The notes under the pieces are model-generated. The model was not told the origin of the DNA. It did not search any database and saw nothing but the letters and a program-made list of their open reading frames with translations. A program made the position numbers and the translations under genes. From the NCBI GenBank assembly GCA_963662375.2, contig CAXXRP010000008.1, positions 1 through 64,000 on the forward strand: a DNA stretch of 64,000 nt. The letters run 5' to 3'. The stretch comes from UBA11612 sp963662375. GTDB lineage: Bacteria; Pseudomonadota; Alphaproteobacteria; Rhodospirillales; Rhodospirillaceae. Of this stretch, positions 51,919-61,382 are shown piece by piece. Position 1 is the stretch's first letter; every line of letters begins with the position of its first letter.

Positions 51919-52124
51919 GCTTCTTCTTGATTTTGGCCGCGAACGTAGGGCCGAACCGATTCCACCAAGCCCGCACCGTCTCATGGCAGATATCGATCCC
52001 TCGTTCATGGAGCAGGTCCTCGACCTGTCTTAACGAGAGCGGAAATCGAATATACATCATCACGGCAAGGTAGATGATCTCGGGTGAAGTCTTGAAATAT
52101 CGGAGGGGACTGCTCATCCGAGGA

Positions 52125-52224
52125 CGCTATGAGACAGCCCCTGCCGACTCAAGCCGTTTTCCCCTGACAATGCCCGCTATGAGACTCGATTTGTCGGCTC
52201 AAGCGCCTTTCCTCTGACAACGCC
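52125..52224. repeat. Two tandem 50-bp units at the IS6 end
   Basis: Units 52125-52174 and 52175-52224 both start cgctatgaga and end with an IS6 terminal repeat (ctgacaatgcc and ctgacaacgcc), with scattered differences between. The outer IS6 end has thus been duplicated in tandem and has since diverged. Confidence 0.7.
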
Positions 52225-52302
52225 GTTACATAGCCACCATAATTTCGCCCTACTTTATCAGAATAATACACGCTACCTTAACGCCTGAACATGGAGGCAG
52301 GC

Positions 52303-52692
52303 ATGAACTTCGGTCCGCTCTGTATGCTATCGACCGCTCTCGCGATCACCATGGCATTTACATTTAACTCACCCTTTGCCTGGGCCGAAGGTGAAGCCGT
52401 TGGCGATACCCAGAGCTGCATTCAACTCTCCCGCATTGATGAATCTCCGGCGGTGGACAGCCGTACGATACTGATCAAGATGCGTGGTCGCCACGGTGGC
52501 TACAAACGCATTGATTTGGCCGGCCCCTGCCCAGGCATCACCTTCAGTGGATACATGCACAGCACGTACATAGATCGCCTATGCAAGTTCGATACCCTGC
52601 GTGTGCTGCAACCAATCGGCGCCGTCTGTTTGATCGACAGGATTGTCACCATTGATGAGGCCGAAGCTAAAGCCCTGGCGGCCAGAAAATAG
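52303..52692 (+). CDS. Exported small protein, DUF6491-like
   Basis: 129 residues from ATG 52303 (GGAGGCAG upstream; the frame is open from 52291). Sec signal peptide MNFGPLCMLSTALAITMAFT ending near SPFAWAEG. The mature part has SCIQLSRIDESPAVDSRTIL, KRIDLAGPCPGITF, RLCKFDTLRVL and GAVCLIDRIVTID, with four cysteines. The pattern (cysteine, then R-I-D, a single-strand-rich domain ending C-x-I-D-x-I) resembles DUF6491 lipoproteins of proteobacteria. Function unknown. It lies between two oppositely oriented IS6 copies, so it may be cargo. Confidence 0.6.
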   Translation: MNFGPLCMLSTALAITMAFTFNSPFAWAEGEAVGDTQSCIQLSRIDESPAVDSRTILIKMRGRHGGYKRIDLAGPCPGITFSGYMHSTYIDRLCKFDTLRVLQPIGAVCLIDRIVTIDEAEAKALAARK

Positions 52693-52775
52693 ATACAAAG
52701 CGGGAGAAAGCGCGAGAATGTCATCGAGCTGGCAGGGTGCGCCGACGTAAGATCGGCGAAAGTGATAACGCACGG

Positions 52776-52804
52776 GGCACTGTCAGAGGGGCATTGTCAG
52801 AGGA
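52776..52804. repeat. Doubled IS6 end, second element
   Basis: ggcactgtcagagg (52776-52789) is followed directly by ggcattgtcagagga (from 52790), two copies of the IS6 terminal repeat in tandem 14 bases apart. It mirrors the doubled end at 52125-52224. Confidence 0.6.
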
Positions 52805-53597
52805 AAGCGTCTTGAGCCGGTGAAGCGCATCTCGTAGCGTCCTCGGATGAACAATCCCTTCCGATATTTCAAGACTTCGCCCGAGATCATTCGCCTTGCC
52901 GTGATGATGTATGTGCGATTTCCACTGTCGTTACGGTAGGTCGAGGACTTGCTCCATGAACGCTGCATAGACACTAGCTACGAAACGATTCGTTATTGGT
53001 GGAACCGGTTTGGCCCTACATTCGCGGCCGAAATCAAGAAGAAGCGTTCCGCGCAAATGCGGACCGGCACGCAATGGCGCTGGCATCTAGATGAGGTATT
53101 CGTACGAATCAATGGCGAAGTGCACTACCTCTGGCGGGCCGTGGATCACGAAGGCGAAGTGCTTGAGGCCTTCGTCACAAAGAGGCGCGATCGCACGGCG
53201 GCGCTGAGGTTTTTACGCAAAGCCATGAAGCGGTATGGACGACCAGAAGTCATCGTAACGGACAGGTTGCGTTCATACGGCGCGGCTATGCGAGAGATCG
53301 GCAACGAAGCCCGTCAGGAGACGGGAAGGTGGCTCAACAATCGGGCCGAGAACTCGCATCAGCCGTTCCGACGACGAGAGCGAGCGATGGCGAGATTCAG
53401 AAGTTCGAAATCGCTTCAGAAATTCGCTTCGATCCACGCTTCAGTCCATAACCACTTCAACCAGGACCGTCATCTCAACAGCCGCCAAGTTTTCAAGCTC
53501 CATCGTTCAGCCGCGTTAGCTGAGTGGCGACAACTTGCAGCCTAAGTGCCGCTGCGTCATAGTCTTTGCAAACCAGTGGTTTTCCTCTGACAATGCC
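52790..53597 (+). mobile_element. IS6-family element, second copy
   Basis: 808 bp bounded by ggcattgtcagagga and, inverted, ttttcctctgacaatgcc. In the opposite orientation to the first IS6 copy, with the DUF6491 gene between them. The transposase has a nonsense codon. Confidence 0.8.
52847..53545 (+). pseudogene. IS6-family transposase with an in-frame TAG
   Basis: From ATG 52847 the frame reads MNNPFRYFKTSPEIIRLAVM, FPLSLR and then TAG at 52937-52939, where the first copy has CAG (Gln in SLRQVEDLLHER). The frame then continues without a break (VEDLLHERCIDTSYETIRYW to RSAALAEWRQLAA) to 53545. One C-to-T change explains it. A shorter product from ATG 52949 would lack the DNA-binding helix-turn-helix. 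Confidence 0.88.
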
Positions 53598-53744
53598 CAA
53601 GAAAATTCACTCCGTTTGTAGGGATTATAAACCCCCAATGCAGTTTGCATTTAACCCTAGAAAAAGGCCGGGTGAATCATTATAGGGTGCGTTCCCTTAG
53701 AAACCCGCCCGCTTATATGCCGGGCATCGACAATGAGGCGTGTC

Positions 53745-55145
53745 ATGGCGACGCATAAGGCAGCCAAGTGGAGCCGCGAAAGCTGGCGGACTAGGCCCAT
53801 CGTGCAAGTGCCGGATTATCCGGACGCTAATGCGCTGGCGGCTGTGGAAAAGCAGCTGCGCGGCTTTCCGCCATTGGTGTTCGCGGGCGAGGCGCGCCGT
53901 CTCAAGGCCGAATTGGCTAAAGTGGCTGAGGGCCGTGCCTTTCTACTTCAGGGCGGCGACTGTGCGGAAAGCTTTGCTGAATTTCACCCTGACAACATCC
54001 GCGATACTTTTCGCGTGCTTTTGCAAATGGCGGTTGTCCTGACTTACGGCGCTTCGTTGCCTATCGTAAAAGTAGGGCGGCTGGCTGGCCAATTTGCCAA
54101 ACCCCGTTCGACGAGCACGGAAACAATCGATGGCGTCGAGCTGCCGTCGTACCGCGGCGATATCATCAATGGCATGGATTTCACGACCGAGGCGCGCGTG
54201 CCCGATCCTGCGCGCATGGTGCAGGCCTTCAATCAATCCGCCGCGACCCTAAATTTGCTGCGCGCCTTTGCTCAGGGCGGCTACGCCGATCTGCACAAGG
54301 TCCATCAATGGACACTCGGATTTTTATCCGATACGCCGACGGCGGAGAAATACAGTCAGTTCGCCGACCGTATTCAGGACACTCTCGAATTTATGGAAGC
54401 GTGCGGCATCACCGCGGAAACTGTGCCGCAGATGCGCGAAACGGAATTTTACACCTCGCACGAAGCGTTGTTGCTGCCTTACGAAGAAGCTCTCACCCGC
54501 AACGATTCAACCTCCGGTCAGTGGTACGGTTGCTCGGCGCATATGCTGTGGCTGGGCGAACGCACCCGCCAATTGGATGGTGCGCACCTTGAATTTTTGC
54601 GTGGCATACAAAATCCGATTGGCGTGAAAGTCGGACCTAAAACAACGCCCGACGACCTCATGGCTCTTTGCGATGCCTTAAACCCCGATAACGAAGCCGG
54701 GCGGCTAACGGTTATTACGCGCATGGGCGCCGAGCGCGTTGCAGAACATTTACCTAGCTTGGTTCGCGCTGCGGTACGCGAAGGCCGCAAGATTGTTTGG
54801 TCTTGTGATCCGATGCACGCCAATACAGTAAAAAGCGCCAGCGGGTTCAAAACGCGCCAGTTCGACCGTATTCTCGCGGAAGTAAAAGCATTCTTTGCGG
54901 TGCACCGCGCGGAAGGTACCCACGCTGGCGGTGTGCATTTCGAGTTAACCGGGGCTGATGTCACTGAATGTGTCGGCGGCGCTCAGGCCATTACCGACGC
55001 GAATTTGGGTGACCGCTATCACACCCATTGCGATCCGCGCCTTAACGCCTCCCAGGCGTTGGAACTGGCGTTTCAGTTGGCAGAGGGATTAAAGGACGAG
55101 CGCCACCAGCGCCAGAAGAAGACGCACATCGCCGTCGCACAATAA
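53745..55145 (+). CDS. Class II 3-deoxy-7-phosphoheptulonate (DAHP) synthase
   Basis: First enzyme of the shikimate pathway, joining phosphoenolpyruvate and erythrose 4-phosphate. 466 residues from ATG 53745; ATG 53733 is an alternative. Plant-like class II features: KWSRESWRTRPIVQVPDYPD, FLLQGGDCAESFAEFHPDNI (metal Cys and Arg region), KVGRLAGQFAKPRS, YRGDIINGMDF, SAHMLWLGERTRQLDGAHLE, GVKVGPKTTPDDL, IVWSCDPMHANT, GGVHFELTGADVTECVGG, and YHTHCDPRLNASQALELAF. Complete. Confidence 0.95.
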   Translation: MATHKAAKWSRESWRTRPIVQVPDYPDANALAAVEKQLRGFPPLVFAGEARRLKAELAKVAEGRAFLLQGGDCAESFAEFHPDNIRDTFRVLLQMAVVLTYGASLPIVKVGRLAGQFAKPRSTSTETIDGVELPSYRGDIINGMDFTTEARVPDPARMVQAFNQSAATLNLLRAFAQGGYADLHKVHQWTLGFLSDTPTAEKYSQFADRIQDTLEFMEACGITAETVPQMRETEFYTSHEALLLPYEEALTRNDSTSGQWYGCSAHMLWLGERTRQLDGAHLEFLRGIQNPIGVKVGPKTTPDDLMALCDALNPDNEAGRLTVITRMGAERVAEHLPSLVRAAVREGRKIVWSCDPMHANTVKSASGFKTRQFDRILAEVKAFFAVHRAEGTHAGGVHFELTGADVTECVGGAQAITDANLGDRYHTHCDPRLNASQALELAFQLAEGLKDERHQRQKKTHIAVAQ

Positions 55146-55184
55146 GCGGTTGGTCGTTGCGCGTGTAAGGACTATGACGTCCAG

Positions 55185-56876
55185 ATGACCACGTCCCTAA
55201 AAATCGCTCTTGCACAAATCAATCCCAACGTTGGTGACGTTTCTGGCAACGTTGCATTGGTCAAGACCGTGCGTGCTGAGGCTGCAAAGGCCGGCGCGGA
55301 TTTGGTCGTATTTTCCGAATTGGTGGTCAGTGGATATCCACCGGAAGATCTTATGTGCCGGACTGCAGTTTTGGACGCGGTTGAGCGGGGCGTGAATGAT
55401 CTTGCTGCGATTACGGCTGACGGCGGCCCGGGGCTTCTCGTTGGCTCGCCGTGGCGCGGACAGGATGAGAAAAAAGATAATGGCAAGCCGCAAGTCTACA
55501 ACGCGGGCTTGTTGCTGGACGGCGGCAAAGTATCGGGTGCACGGTTTAAGCACAATCTACCGAACTATGGCGTGTTCGACGAATATCGCGTCTTCATGCC
55601 AGGTCCGGTACCCGAGCCCGTAATGTTTCGCGGCGTGCGCATCGGCGCCATGATCTGTGAAGATATGTGGTTTGAGGATGTGGCCGAGGCCCTGGCGGAG
55701 TCCGGTGCTGAACTTCTTGTCGTTTTGAATGGCTCACCCTTCGAGTTAGACAAGCTCGATGTACGCCTTAACCACGCGGTCGCGCGTGTCACCGAAACCA
55801 AACTTCCGCTGATTTATGTCAATCAAGTGGGCGGGCAGGACGATTTGGTCTTTGACGGCGGATCTTTTGTGCTGGGTGCTGATCGCGCGTTGACGCTGCA
55901 GTTGCCAAGCTGGCGTTCGGACCTATCAGTTAGTGATTGGTATAACAAAGACGGGGTTTGGGCCTGCGCGGCGCAAGAACTGCATGAACCACTCGACCGC
56001 CTAGAGAACATTTACAGGGCGCTCATGCTGGGGTTGGGCGACTATGTGCGGAAGAATGGTTTTCCCGGTGTTGTCATCGGCCTATCCGGCGGTGTCGACA
56101 GCGCGCTGACGGCTGCCGTGGCCGTGGATGCTCTTGGGCCCGATAAAGTCCGCTGCGTCATGATGCCGTCACCCTATACGTCGCAGGAGAGCCTTGAGGA
56201 TGCGGACGGAACCGCGAAGCTGTTAGGGGCGCGATTGGATACCGTGAATATCGGTCCGGCCATGAAGGCCTATGACTCAATGCTGGAGCCGCTGTTTACC
56301 GGGACCGAACCCGATACCACAGAGGAAAATATTCAGGCCCGGGCACGCGGCATCACCCTCATGGCACTGTCGAACAAGTTCGGCCACATGGTATTATCGA
56401 CCGGTAACAAGAGTGAGATGAGCGTCGGGTATTCCACACTCTACGGCGACTTATGTGGCGGGTATTCGGTTCTTAAAGATGTCTATAAAACGACGGTATT
56501 CGACCTATCCCGCTGGCGTAATGCCCATAAACCTGACGGTGCTCTAGGGCTTGATGGGCCGATCATGCCCGAGCGGATTATCACTAAACCGCCCACGGCA
56601 GAACTGAAGCCCAATCAGACGGACCAGGACACGTTGCCGCCCTATGACGTTCTCGATGGTATTTTGAAGGGACTTATTGAAGGGGAAATGGGCGTTGCCG
56701 CCGTTGCCGCTGGGGGCTTCGATGACACTGTGGTGCGCCGAATTTTCCGTATGCTCAAAATAGCCGAGTACAAGCGGCGTCAGGCTCCGCCGGGCGTCAA
56801 AATCACGCATATCGCTTTTGGCCGGGATTACCGTTATCCCATCACCAACGGCTTTGACGATGCGACCGGGCCGTGA
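55185..56876 (+). CDS. nadE: Glutamine-dependent NAD+ synthetase
   Basis: 563 residues. The N-terminal nitrilase-type glutaminase (1-260) has Glu in VVFSELVVSGYPPEDL, Lys in RFKHNLPNYGVFDEYR and the nucleophile Cys in AMICEDMWFEDVAE. The C-terminal synthetase has the P-loop VIGLSGGVDSALTAAVAVDA, STGNKSEMSVGYSTLYGDLC, and a late QAPPGVKITHIAFGRDYRYP. Amidates nicotinic acid adenine dinucleotide with ammonia from glutamine. Starts 39 bases after the DAHP synthase stop. Confidence 0.95.
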   Translation: MTTSLKIALAQINPNVGDVSGNVALVKTVRAEAAKAGADLVVFSELVVSGYPPEDLMCRTAVLDAVERGVNDLAAITADGGPGLLVGSPWRGQDEKKDNGKPQVYNAGLLLDGGKVSGARFKHNLPNYGVFDEYRVFMPGPVPEPVMFRGVRIGAMICEDMWFEDVAEALAESGAELLVVLNGSPFELDKLDVRLNHAVARVTETKLPLIYVNQVGGQDDLVFDGGSFVLGADRALTLQLPSWRSDLSVSDWYNKDGVWACAAQELHEPLDRLENIYRALMLGLGDYVRKNGFPGVVIGLSGGVDSALTAAVAVDALGPDKVRCVMMPSPYTSQESLEDADGTAKLLGARLDTVNIGPAMKAYDSMLEPLFTGTEPDTTEENIQARARGITLMALSNKFGHMVLSTGNKSEMSVGYSTLYGDLCGGYSVLKDVYKTTVFDLSRWRNAHKPDGALGLDGPIMPERIITKPPTAELKPNQTDQDTLPPYDVLDGILKGLIEGEMGVAAVAAGGFDDTVVRRIFRMLKIAEYKRRQAPPGVKITHIAFGRDYRYPITNGFDDATGP

Positions 56877-56907
56877 GCTAAAAAATAAGAGCGATCTAGG
56901 AAGCGCT

Positions 56908-58566
56908 ATGTCTGATGAAGAGCCTGTGCCGGTCGCGAATTTCATCCGCGATATTGTCAAAAGCGACGTGACAGAAGGGTGGACTCAAGGGGTTGTTACG
57001 CGCTTCCCGCCGGAACCCAACGGCTATCTTCATATCGGCCATGCTAAAGCGATCTGCCTCAATTTTGGTATAGCGACCGACTTCGGTGGCCGGTGCCATT
57101 TGCGTTTCGACGATACAAATCCAGCCAGAGAGGAACAGGAGTACATCGACGCCATTCAGCGCGACGTGCGCTGGCTCGGGTTTGATTGGGGCAAACACCT
57201 TCATTACGCCTCGGATTACTTCAAGCAGTTGTATAATTGGGCTGAAGACCTGATTGCGAATAACCATGCCTACGTCGATGATCAGACGGCGGACGAAATT
57301 CGCGCAAACCGCGGTACACTGACCGCGCCCGGCACAAACAGCCCCTACCGCGACCGCAGCCCCGACGAAAACTTCGACTTGTTTCGCCGCATGCGCACGG
57401 GGGAATTCCCCAACGGAGCGCGAGTGTTGCGCGCCAAAATCGACATGGCGTCGGGCAACATCAATCTGCGTGACCCGGTGCTTTACCGCATCATTCACAC
57501 CTCGCATCCGCGGACAGGCACAACTTGGTGCATTTACCCCAACTACGATTTTGCTCATGGCCAATCGGACGCTATTGAGGGCGTGACCCACTCGCTCTGC
57601 ACTCTAGAATTTGAAGACCACCGCCCGCTGTACGACTGGCTGCTCGAGAATCTTCCGGTGCCTTCGCGGCCGCGCCAGTACGAATTCGCTCGGTTGAACA
57701 TCGCCTATACTATCCTGTCCAAGCGCGTTCTGACTCAGCTTGTTCGTGATGGACATGTTAGTGGTTGGGATGATCCACGTATGCCGACACTGGCGGGGCT
57801 GCGCCGGCGTGGGGTGCCGCCCGAATCTCTACGTGATTTTATCAATCGCATCGGTGTCGCGCGCGCGAGCAGCATGGTCGAAGTTGCCATGTTTGATGCA
57901 TGCGTACGTGAGTATCTGAACAAGACCGCGCCGCGCTATATGGTCGTGTTGCGGCCGCTCAAAGTCATCATCGAGAACTATCCAGAAGGTGAGGGAGAAG
58001 AGCTTAACGCGGTCAACAATCCGGAAGATTACTCTGCTGGTTCCCGTAAAGTACCATTTAGCCGCGAGCTCTACATCGAACAAGACGATTTCATGGAGGA
58101 CCCGCCGAAGAAATTTTTTCGCTTGTCCCCCGGCAAGGAAGTCCGTTTGCGCTACGCCTATTTCATCACATGCCGTGAGGCGGTCAAGAATGCCGCTGGT
58201 GAGGTGGTTGAGTTGCGTTGCATCTACGACTCCGCGACCCGCGGCGGCAATGCGCCCGATGGCCGCAAAGTCAAAGCCACCTTGCATTGGGTTTCTGCGC
58301 CTCATGCCAAGACGGCGGAGGTACGGCTCTACAATCCGCTCTTCACCCGACCCGACCCGGGCGCGAACGGCGATCCCATTGCGGCCCTCAATCCGGACTC
58401 ATTGGAAGTTATTCCAGCCGTGCGGATCGAACCGGCGCTCGAGGCCGCGCCGGTTGGCGGAACTGTGCAGTTCGAAAGGCTTGGCTATTTTTGCCGTGAC
58501 CCCGACGCTGGCCTTGTCTTCAATCGCACCGTTGGCTTGCGTGACACCTATGCGAAAACGCGATAA
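56908..58566 (+). CDS. glnS: Glutaminyl-tRNA synthetase
   Basis: 552 residues from ATG 56908 (TAGGAAG upstream; the frame is open from 56818). Class I motifs: RFPPEPNGYLHIGHAKAICL (HIGH) and FARLNIAYTILSKRVLTQLV (the LSKR form of KMSKS). DDTNPAREEQEYIDAIQRDV and GVTHSLCTLEFEDHRPLYDW fit GlnS rather than GltX, as does the C-terminal anticodon-binding beta-barrel (YLNKTAPRYMVVLRPLKVII). It starts 31 bases after nadE. Confidence 0.95.
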   Translation: MSDEEPVPVANFIRDIVKSDVTEGWTQGVVTRFPPEPNGYLHIGHAKAICLNFGIATDFGGRCHLRFDDTNPAREEQEYIDAIQRDVRWLGFDWGKHLHYASDYFKQLYNWAEDLIANNHAYVDDQTADEIRANRGTLTAPGTNSPYRDRSPDENFDLFRRMRTGEFPNGARVLRAKIDMASGNINLRDPVLYRIIHTSHPRTGTTWCIYPNYDFAHGQSDAIEGVTHSLCTLEFEDHRPLYDWLLENLPVPSRPRQYEFARLNIAYTILSKRVLTQLVRDGHVSGWDDPRMPTLAGLRRRGVPPESLRDFINRIGVARASSMVEVAMFDACVREYLNKTAPRYMVVLRPLKVIIENYPEGEGEELNAVNNPEDYSAGSRKVPFSRELYIEQDDFMEDPPKKFFRLSPGKEVRLRYAYFITCREAVKNAAGEVVELRCIYDSATRGGNAPDGRKVKATLHWVSAPHAKTAEVRLYNPLFTRPDPGANGDPIAALNPDSLEVIPAVRIEPALEAAPVGGTVQFERLGYFCRDPDAGLVFNRTVGLRDTYAKTR

Positions 58567-58615
58567 ATCAGAAGTCATCAAATCCAAATCCCGCGTAACG
58601 GGTCTCGCCGCTAAC

Positions 58616-59176
58616 ATGACAGCGCGCGCCATCACATCAACTAACTGGCCGGCAGTCAAATCTGTTTAGAAAGAACGGTGCCTGTGGCACGTGCTGGTAC
58701 ATGTTCTGGCGTCTACCCAAGGGCGACTCGTTCTGGCAAGAGCAAAAGGGCACGCTCAACTGCAAGCATTCAAGACTCTCGTCACCGGCGGCTACGCACT
58801 GGGTGTTCTTGCGTTCGCGGGAGATGCGCCCGTGGGCTGATGCTCAGTGGCCCCGAAAGAAGACTTCGCCTATTTCAACCGTTCACGTGTGCTCAATGTT
58901 ACCTCTTCGCTGGGAACATGGAGCGTAACCTGTTTCTACGTGGCGGCAAAGTGGCGCGACAAGGGCGTGGCCGCGGCGTTGCTCCGCGAGGCTATGGCGT
59001 TCGCCAAGCGCGATAAAGCGGCAGCCGTTGAAGGGTATCCGGTTGTGCCGTCTTCGCAACGAAAAATACCCGCCGCTTTCGCATGGACCGGCGTGCCAGG
59101 GTTATTCGCCAAGGCGGGGTTCAAGAAACTCAAGCGCTTGGCAGGCGTGCGGCCGATCTACCGCCTCGACTTTTAG
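58616..59176 (+). pseudogene. GNAT-family N-acetyltransferase, broken
   Basis: ATG 58616 reads MTARAITSTNWPAVKSV then stops. Near 58661 the frame changes to LFRKNGACGTCWYMFWRLPK, with GDSFWQEQKGT. Near 58760 it changes again to AFKTLVTGGYALGVLAFAGD. A TGA at 58838-58840 stands where PVGWCSVAPKEDFAYF expects Trp. The remainder (SSLGTWSVTCFYVAAKWRDK, GVAAALLREAMAFAKRDKAA) is the acetyl-CoA-binding part and runs to 59176. Two indels and one nonsense change make it a pseudogene. Confidence 0.8.
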
Positions 59177-59181
59177 GGGAC

Positions 59182-60195
59182 TTATCGACTTGTAAAGTAC
59201 TGCCCCATCGTCACGATGACCTTGTCGATGTCAGAGGCCGTCACGTCCAAGTGTGTAACCAAGCGGGCAGAGGGCATTTTGCGCATATCCGCGAATATCC
59301 CGTGATCCGTAAGGTAGCACGACAAGTCTTGAGCGCGCCCTTCGGGGACGCGGACGAACACCATGTTCGTGGCCTGGGATATCACCTCTATTTCCGGTAT
59401 CTGCGCTAGCCCGCGGGCTAAACTTTCCGCATTCGCATGATCTTCCGCTAATCGCTCGATGTTGTGCTCCAAGGCGTAGAGGCATGCGGCCGCGAGAATG
59501 CCGGCCTGGCGCATGCCCCCGCCCAGAACTTTGCGCCAGCGGTGTGCGCGATCTATGGTTTCCAGATCTCCGACAAGAACCGATCCGACTGGTGCGCCAA
59601 GGCCTTTTGAGAAACAGATGGAAACCGTATCGAAGGGTCCGCATAGCTCCGGCAGCGGCATTTTTGAAGCGATCCCAGCATTTAAGATGCGTGCGCCATC
59701 TAAATGTATGCTCAACCCGTGGCGTCGCGCCAGGTTTGTCGCGTCCGTTACGTAGGTGGACGGCAGCACTTTGCCGCTTATGGTGTTCTCGAGGGCCAGC
59801 AGGCGCGTGCGGGCAAAGTGATCGTCCCGCGGTTTGATTGCCGCAGCTACTTTCTCTAGCGGCAATGTTCCGTCCGGTGCGTTTTCAATGGGCTGAGGCT
59901 GCACGCTGCCCAGCACCGCCGCGCCGCCGCCCTCGAATTTATAGGTGTGGGCGTTCTGGCCGACGATGTACTCGTCGCCGCGTTCGCAGTGGGACATGAT
60001 TCCCGCCAGGTTGCTCTGAGTGCCGGAAGGAAAGAAGAGTCCCGCTTTCTTTCCCGCTTGCGCTGCAAGGGTTTCTTGCAACCGGTTCACCGTGGGATCG
60101 TCGCCCCAAACGTCGTCACCCACTTCGGCGTCCAGCATGGCCTTGCGCATGCCGGGACTGGGGCGCGTGACGGTATCGCTGCGCAGGTCGATCAA
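59182..60195 (-). CDS. ltaE: Low-specificity L-threonine aldolase
   Basis: PLP enzyme cleaving threonine or allo-threonine to glycine and acetaldehyde, 337 residues. MIDLRSDTVTRPSPGMRKAM, GDDVWGDDPTVNRLQETLAA, FFPSGTQSNLAGIMSH, HLDGARILNAGIA (PLP Asp/Arg), the PLP lysine in TVSICFSKGLGAPVGSVLVG, and RWRKVLGGGMRQAGILAAAC are all conserved. The convergent GNAT pseudogene ends 5 bases away, and the lipase-like gene lies 12 bases upstream on the same strand. Confidence 0.93.
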   Translation of the reverse strand: MIDLRSDTVTRPSPGMRKAMLDAEVGDDVWGDDPTVNRLQETLAAQAGKKAGLFFPSGTQSNLAGIMSHCERGDEYIVGQNAHTYKFEGGGAAVLGSVQPQPIENAPDGTLPLEKVAAAIKPRDDHFARTRLLALENTISGKVLPSTYVTDATNLARRHGLSIHLDGARILNAGIASKMPLPELCGPFDTVSICFSKGLGAPVGSVLVGDLETIDRAHRWRKVLGGGMRQAGILAAACLYALEHNIERLAEDHANAESLARGLAQIPEIEVISQATNMVFVRVPEGRAQDLSCYLTDHGIFADMRKMPSARLVTHLDVTASDIDKVIVTMGQYFTSR

Positions 60196-60207
60196 TTTTC
60201 TACTTCC

Positions 60208-61338
60208 TCAAATGCTTATCAAAAACAACTTCACGATCACGTCGAGGGCTTCCTGTGTCTCGGGCACTTCAACGTTGTAAGTGAAAGCGTGCCACATGTC
60301 TTCCCAGGCGTAGAAGTATGACTCAACGCCGAGTTTGGCCATTTGCGTGTGAGTATACGCGACGCTGCTTAGGTCCAGGCTGCGGGCGCCGGTGTTCAGA
60401 AAAGTCAGTGGGAATTTCGATAAAAATTTCGGATGAAACACCGGTGCGACCATGGGGCCGCGCGGGTCCACGTCACTGAAATAGGCCATCGGAAACGGCG
60501 GCGGGTTGGGTGCGGGCGGCGGCAGTGCGGCACTGAAAAATACGCCCATCGGCAAGGCCCAGAAACGAGAATCGCCGCCCGAGACGCTCTCGGCCGCGGC
60601 GCACAAAATGCCAACGGTGCCCGCCGTGGACAGACCCTCGTTCAGAATCCAGGCGGTAGATTGCGCGGTCATGACGCCGCCGCCGGAGCAGTCAAAAACG
60701 CCGACGTTTTCAGGTCGGTAGTCGTTCAAGAGATCACGGTAAACCGCCGCAACGTCCTCACTGCCGGCGGGCAATTTATGCTCCGGGCCCTGGCGGTAAT
60801 CGACGGCAACGATTTTGATTTTGCCGAGACTGGCGATGGGTATGGGTTCAATGCGCCCGCCGTGGACAGCACCGAGCATAAAACTGCCGGCGTGAACCTC
60901 TATTAGTACACGGTCTTGATTCTTCTCGGAAATACCGTCCCGCGGCGTGATGATTTCGACATGAACGCTGCCGATGTGGGTGTCTTCAATATCGACGGGG
61001 TAAAGTTTTGCCGCCTTCTCCAGCCGCGGACCGTAGAAGAGTTTGTTGTGAGTTTCGCGGTGTTTCTCAATGCCCTGGTCGGTGATCACCGGTTCGGGAT
61101 TGCGGATACCCTCAACATAAACCTCCCTGGCGTTCTCACTCATATAATTGGAAAGCGGGACCGAGTAGGCTGGAATATGCACGGTGCCGTCCTGGTCGAC
61201 GGTCACATTCTGCACAGTGTCGGCACGGTTTTGCGCGTTCTCTGCACGGTCACAGCCTGTTAATGCGACCGCCGCCGACATAATGAGCAGAAAGGAACCC
61301 CAAGATTTGAAACAGGGCTTCATCGTCTTTATGGTCAT
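60208..61338 (-). CDS. Alpha/beta-hydrolase fold lipoprotein (HSL-like), atypical active-site loops
   Basis: 376 residues from ATG 61338 (GGGAGAG upstream; the frame is open to 61347). Lipoprotein signal ending SAAVALTGC. The hydrolase fold resembles hormone-sensitive-lipase esterases: VLIEVHAGSFMLGAVHGG in place of the usual HGGG oxyanion loop, VDYRQGPEHKLPAGSEDVAA (typical HSL), and VGVFDCSGGGVMTAQS, where the nucleophile elbow is D-C-S-G-G rather than G-D-S-A-G. The Asp/His pair could be in DMWHAFTYN. Probably an esterase for an acyl or steroid-like ester, but the altered oxyanion loop leaves activity uncertain. Confidence 0.75.
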   Translation of the reverse strand: MTIKTMKPCFKSWGSFLLIMSAAVALTGCDRAENAQNRADTVQNVTVDQDGTVHIPAYSVPLSNYMSENAREVYVEGIRNPEPVITDQGIEKHRETHNKLFYGPRLEKAAKLYPVDIEDTHIGSVHVEIITPRDGISEKNQDRVLIEVHAGSFMLGAVHGGRIEPIPIASLGKIKIVAVDYRQGPEHKLPAGSEDVAAVYRDLLNDYRPENVGVFDCSGGGVMTAQSTAWILNEGLSTAGTVGILCAAAESVSGGDSRFWALPMGVFFSAALPPPAPNPPPFPMAYFSDVDPRGPMVAPVFHPKFLSKFPLTFLNTGARSLDLSSVAYTHTQMAKLGVESYFYAWEDMWHAFTYNVEVPETQEALDVIVKLFLISI

Positions 61339-61382
61339 CGCAACCACTCTCCCGAATTTCAGCCCGGTGAAAGGCCCAAACT

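Larger units (their letters stand above)
48799..52117 (-). pseudogene. IS6-family transposase, split by IS21
   Basis: The N-terminal part (52117 down to about 51880) reads MSSPLRYFKTSPEIIYLAVM, FPLSLRQVEDLLHERGIDIC, FGPTFAAKIKKKRSAEMRIS. The rest (49287 to 48799) reads WRWHLDEVFVRINGEVHYPW, VTDRLRSYCAAMRGIG, WINNRAENSHQPFRRREQAM, with the DDE residues (LDEVF, VTDRL, NRAENSHQPFRRRE). Removing the insertion and one copy of the 39-bp repeat restores a continuous frame of about 234 residues. It was intact before IS21 landed in it. Confidence 0.85.
48746..52174 (-). mobile_element. IS6-family element interrupted by IS21
   Basis: Terminal repeats ggcattgtcagagga (from 48746) and, inverted, tcccctgacaatgcc (to 52174) bound an IS6-type transposase on the minus strand, split by the IS21 element at 49299-51879. 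Without the insert it is about 810 bp, the same as the second copy at 52790-53597. No 8-bp target duplication is visible at the outer ends. Confidence 0.75.

Noticed and set aside
48746..53597. Composite IS6 transposon carrying the whole catabolic island
   Set aside because: Both IS6 copies lie at one side of the island, with only the DUF6491 gene between them; no partner copy was found at the other side.
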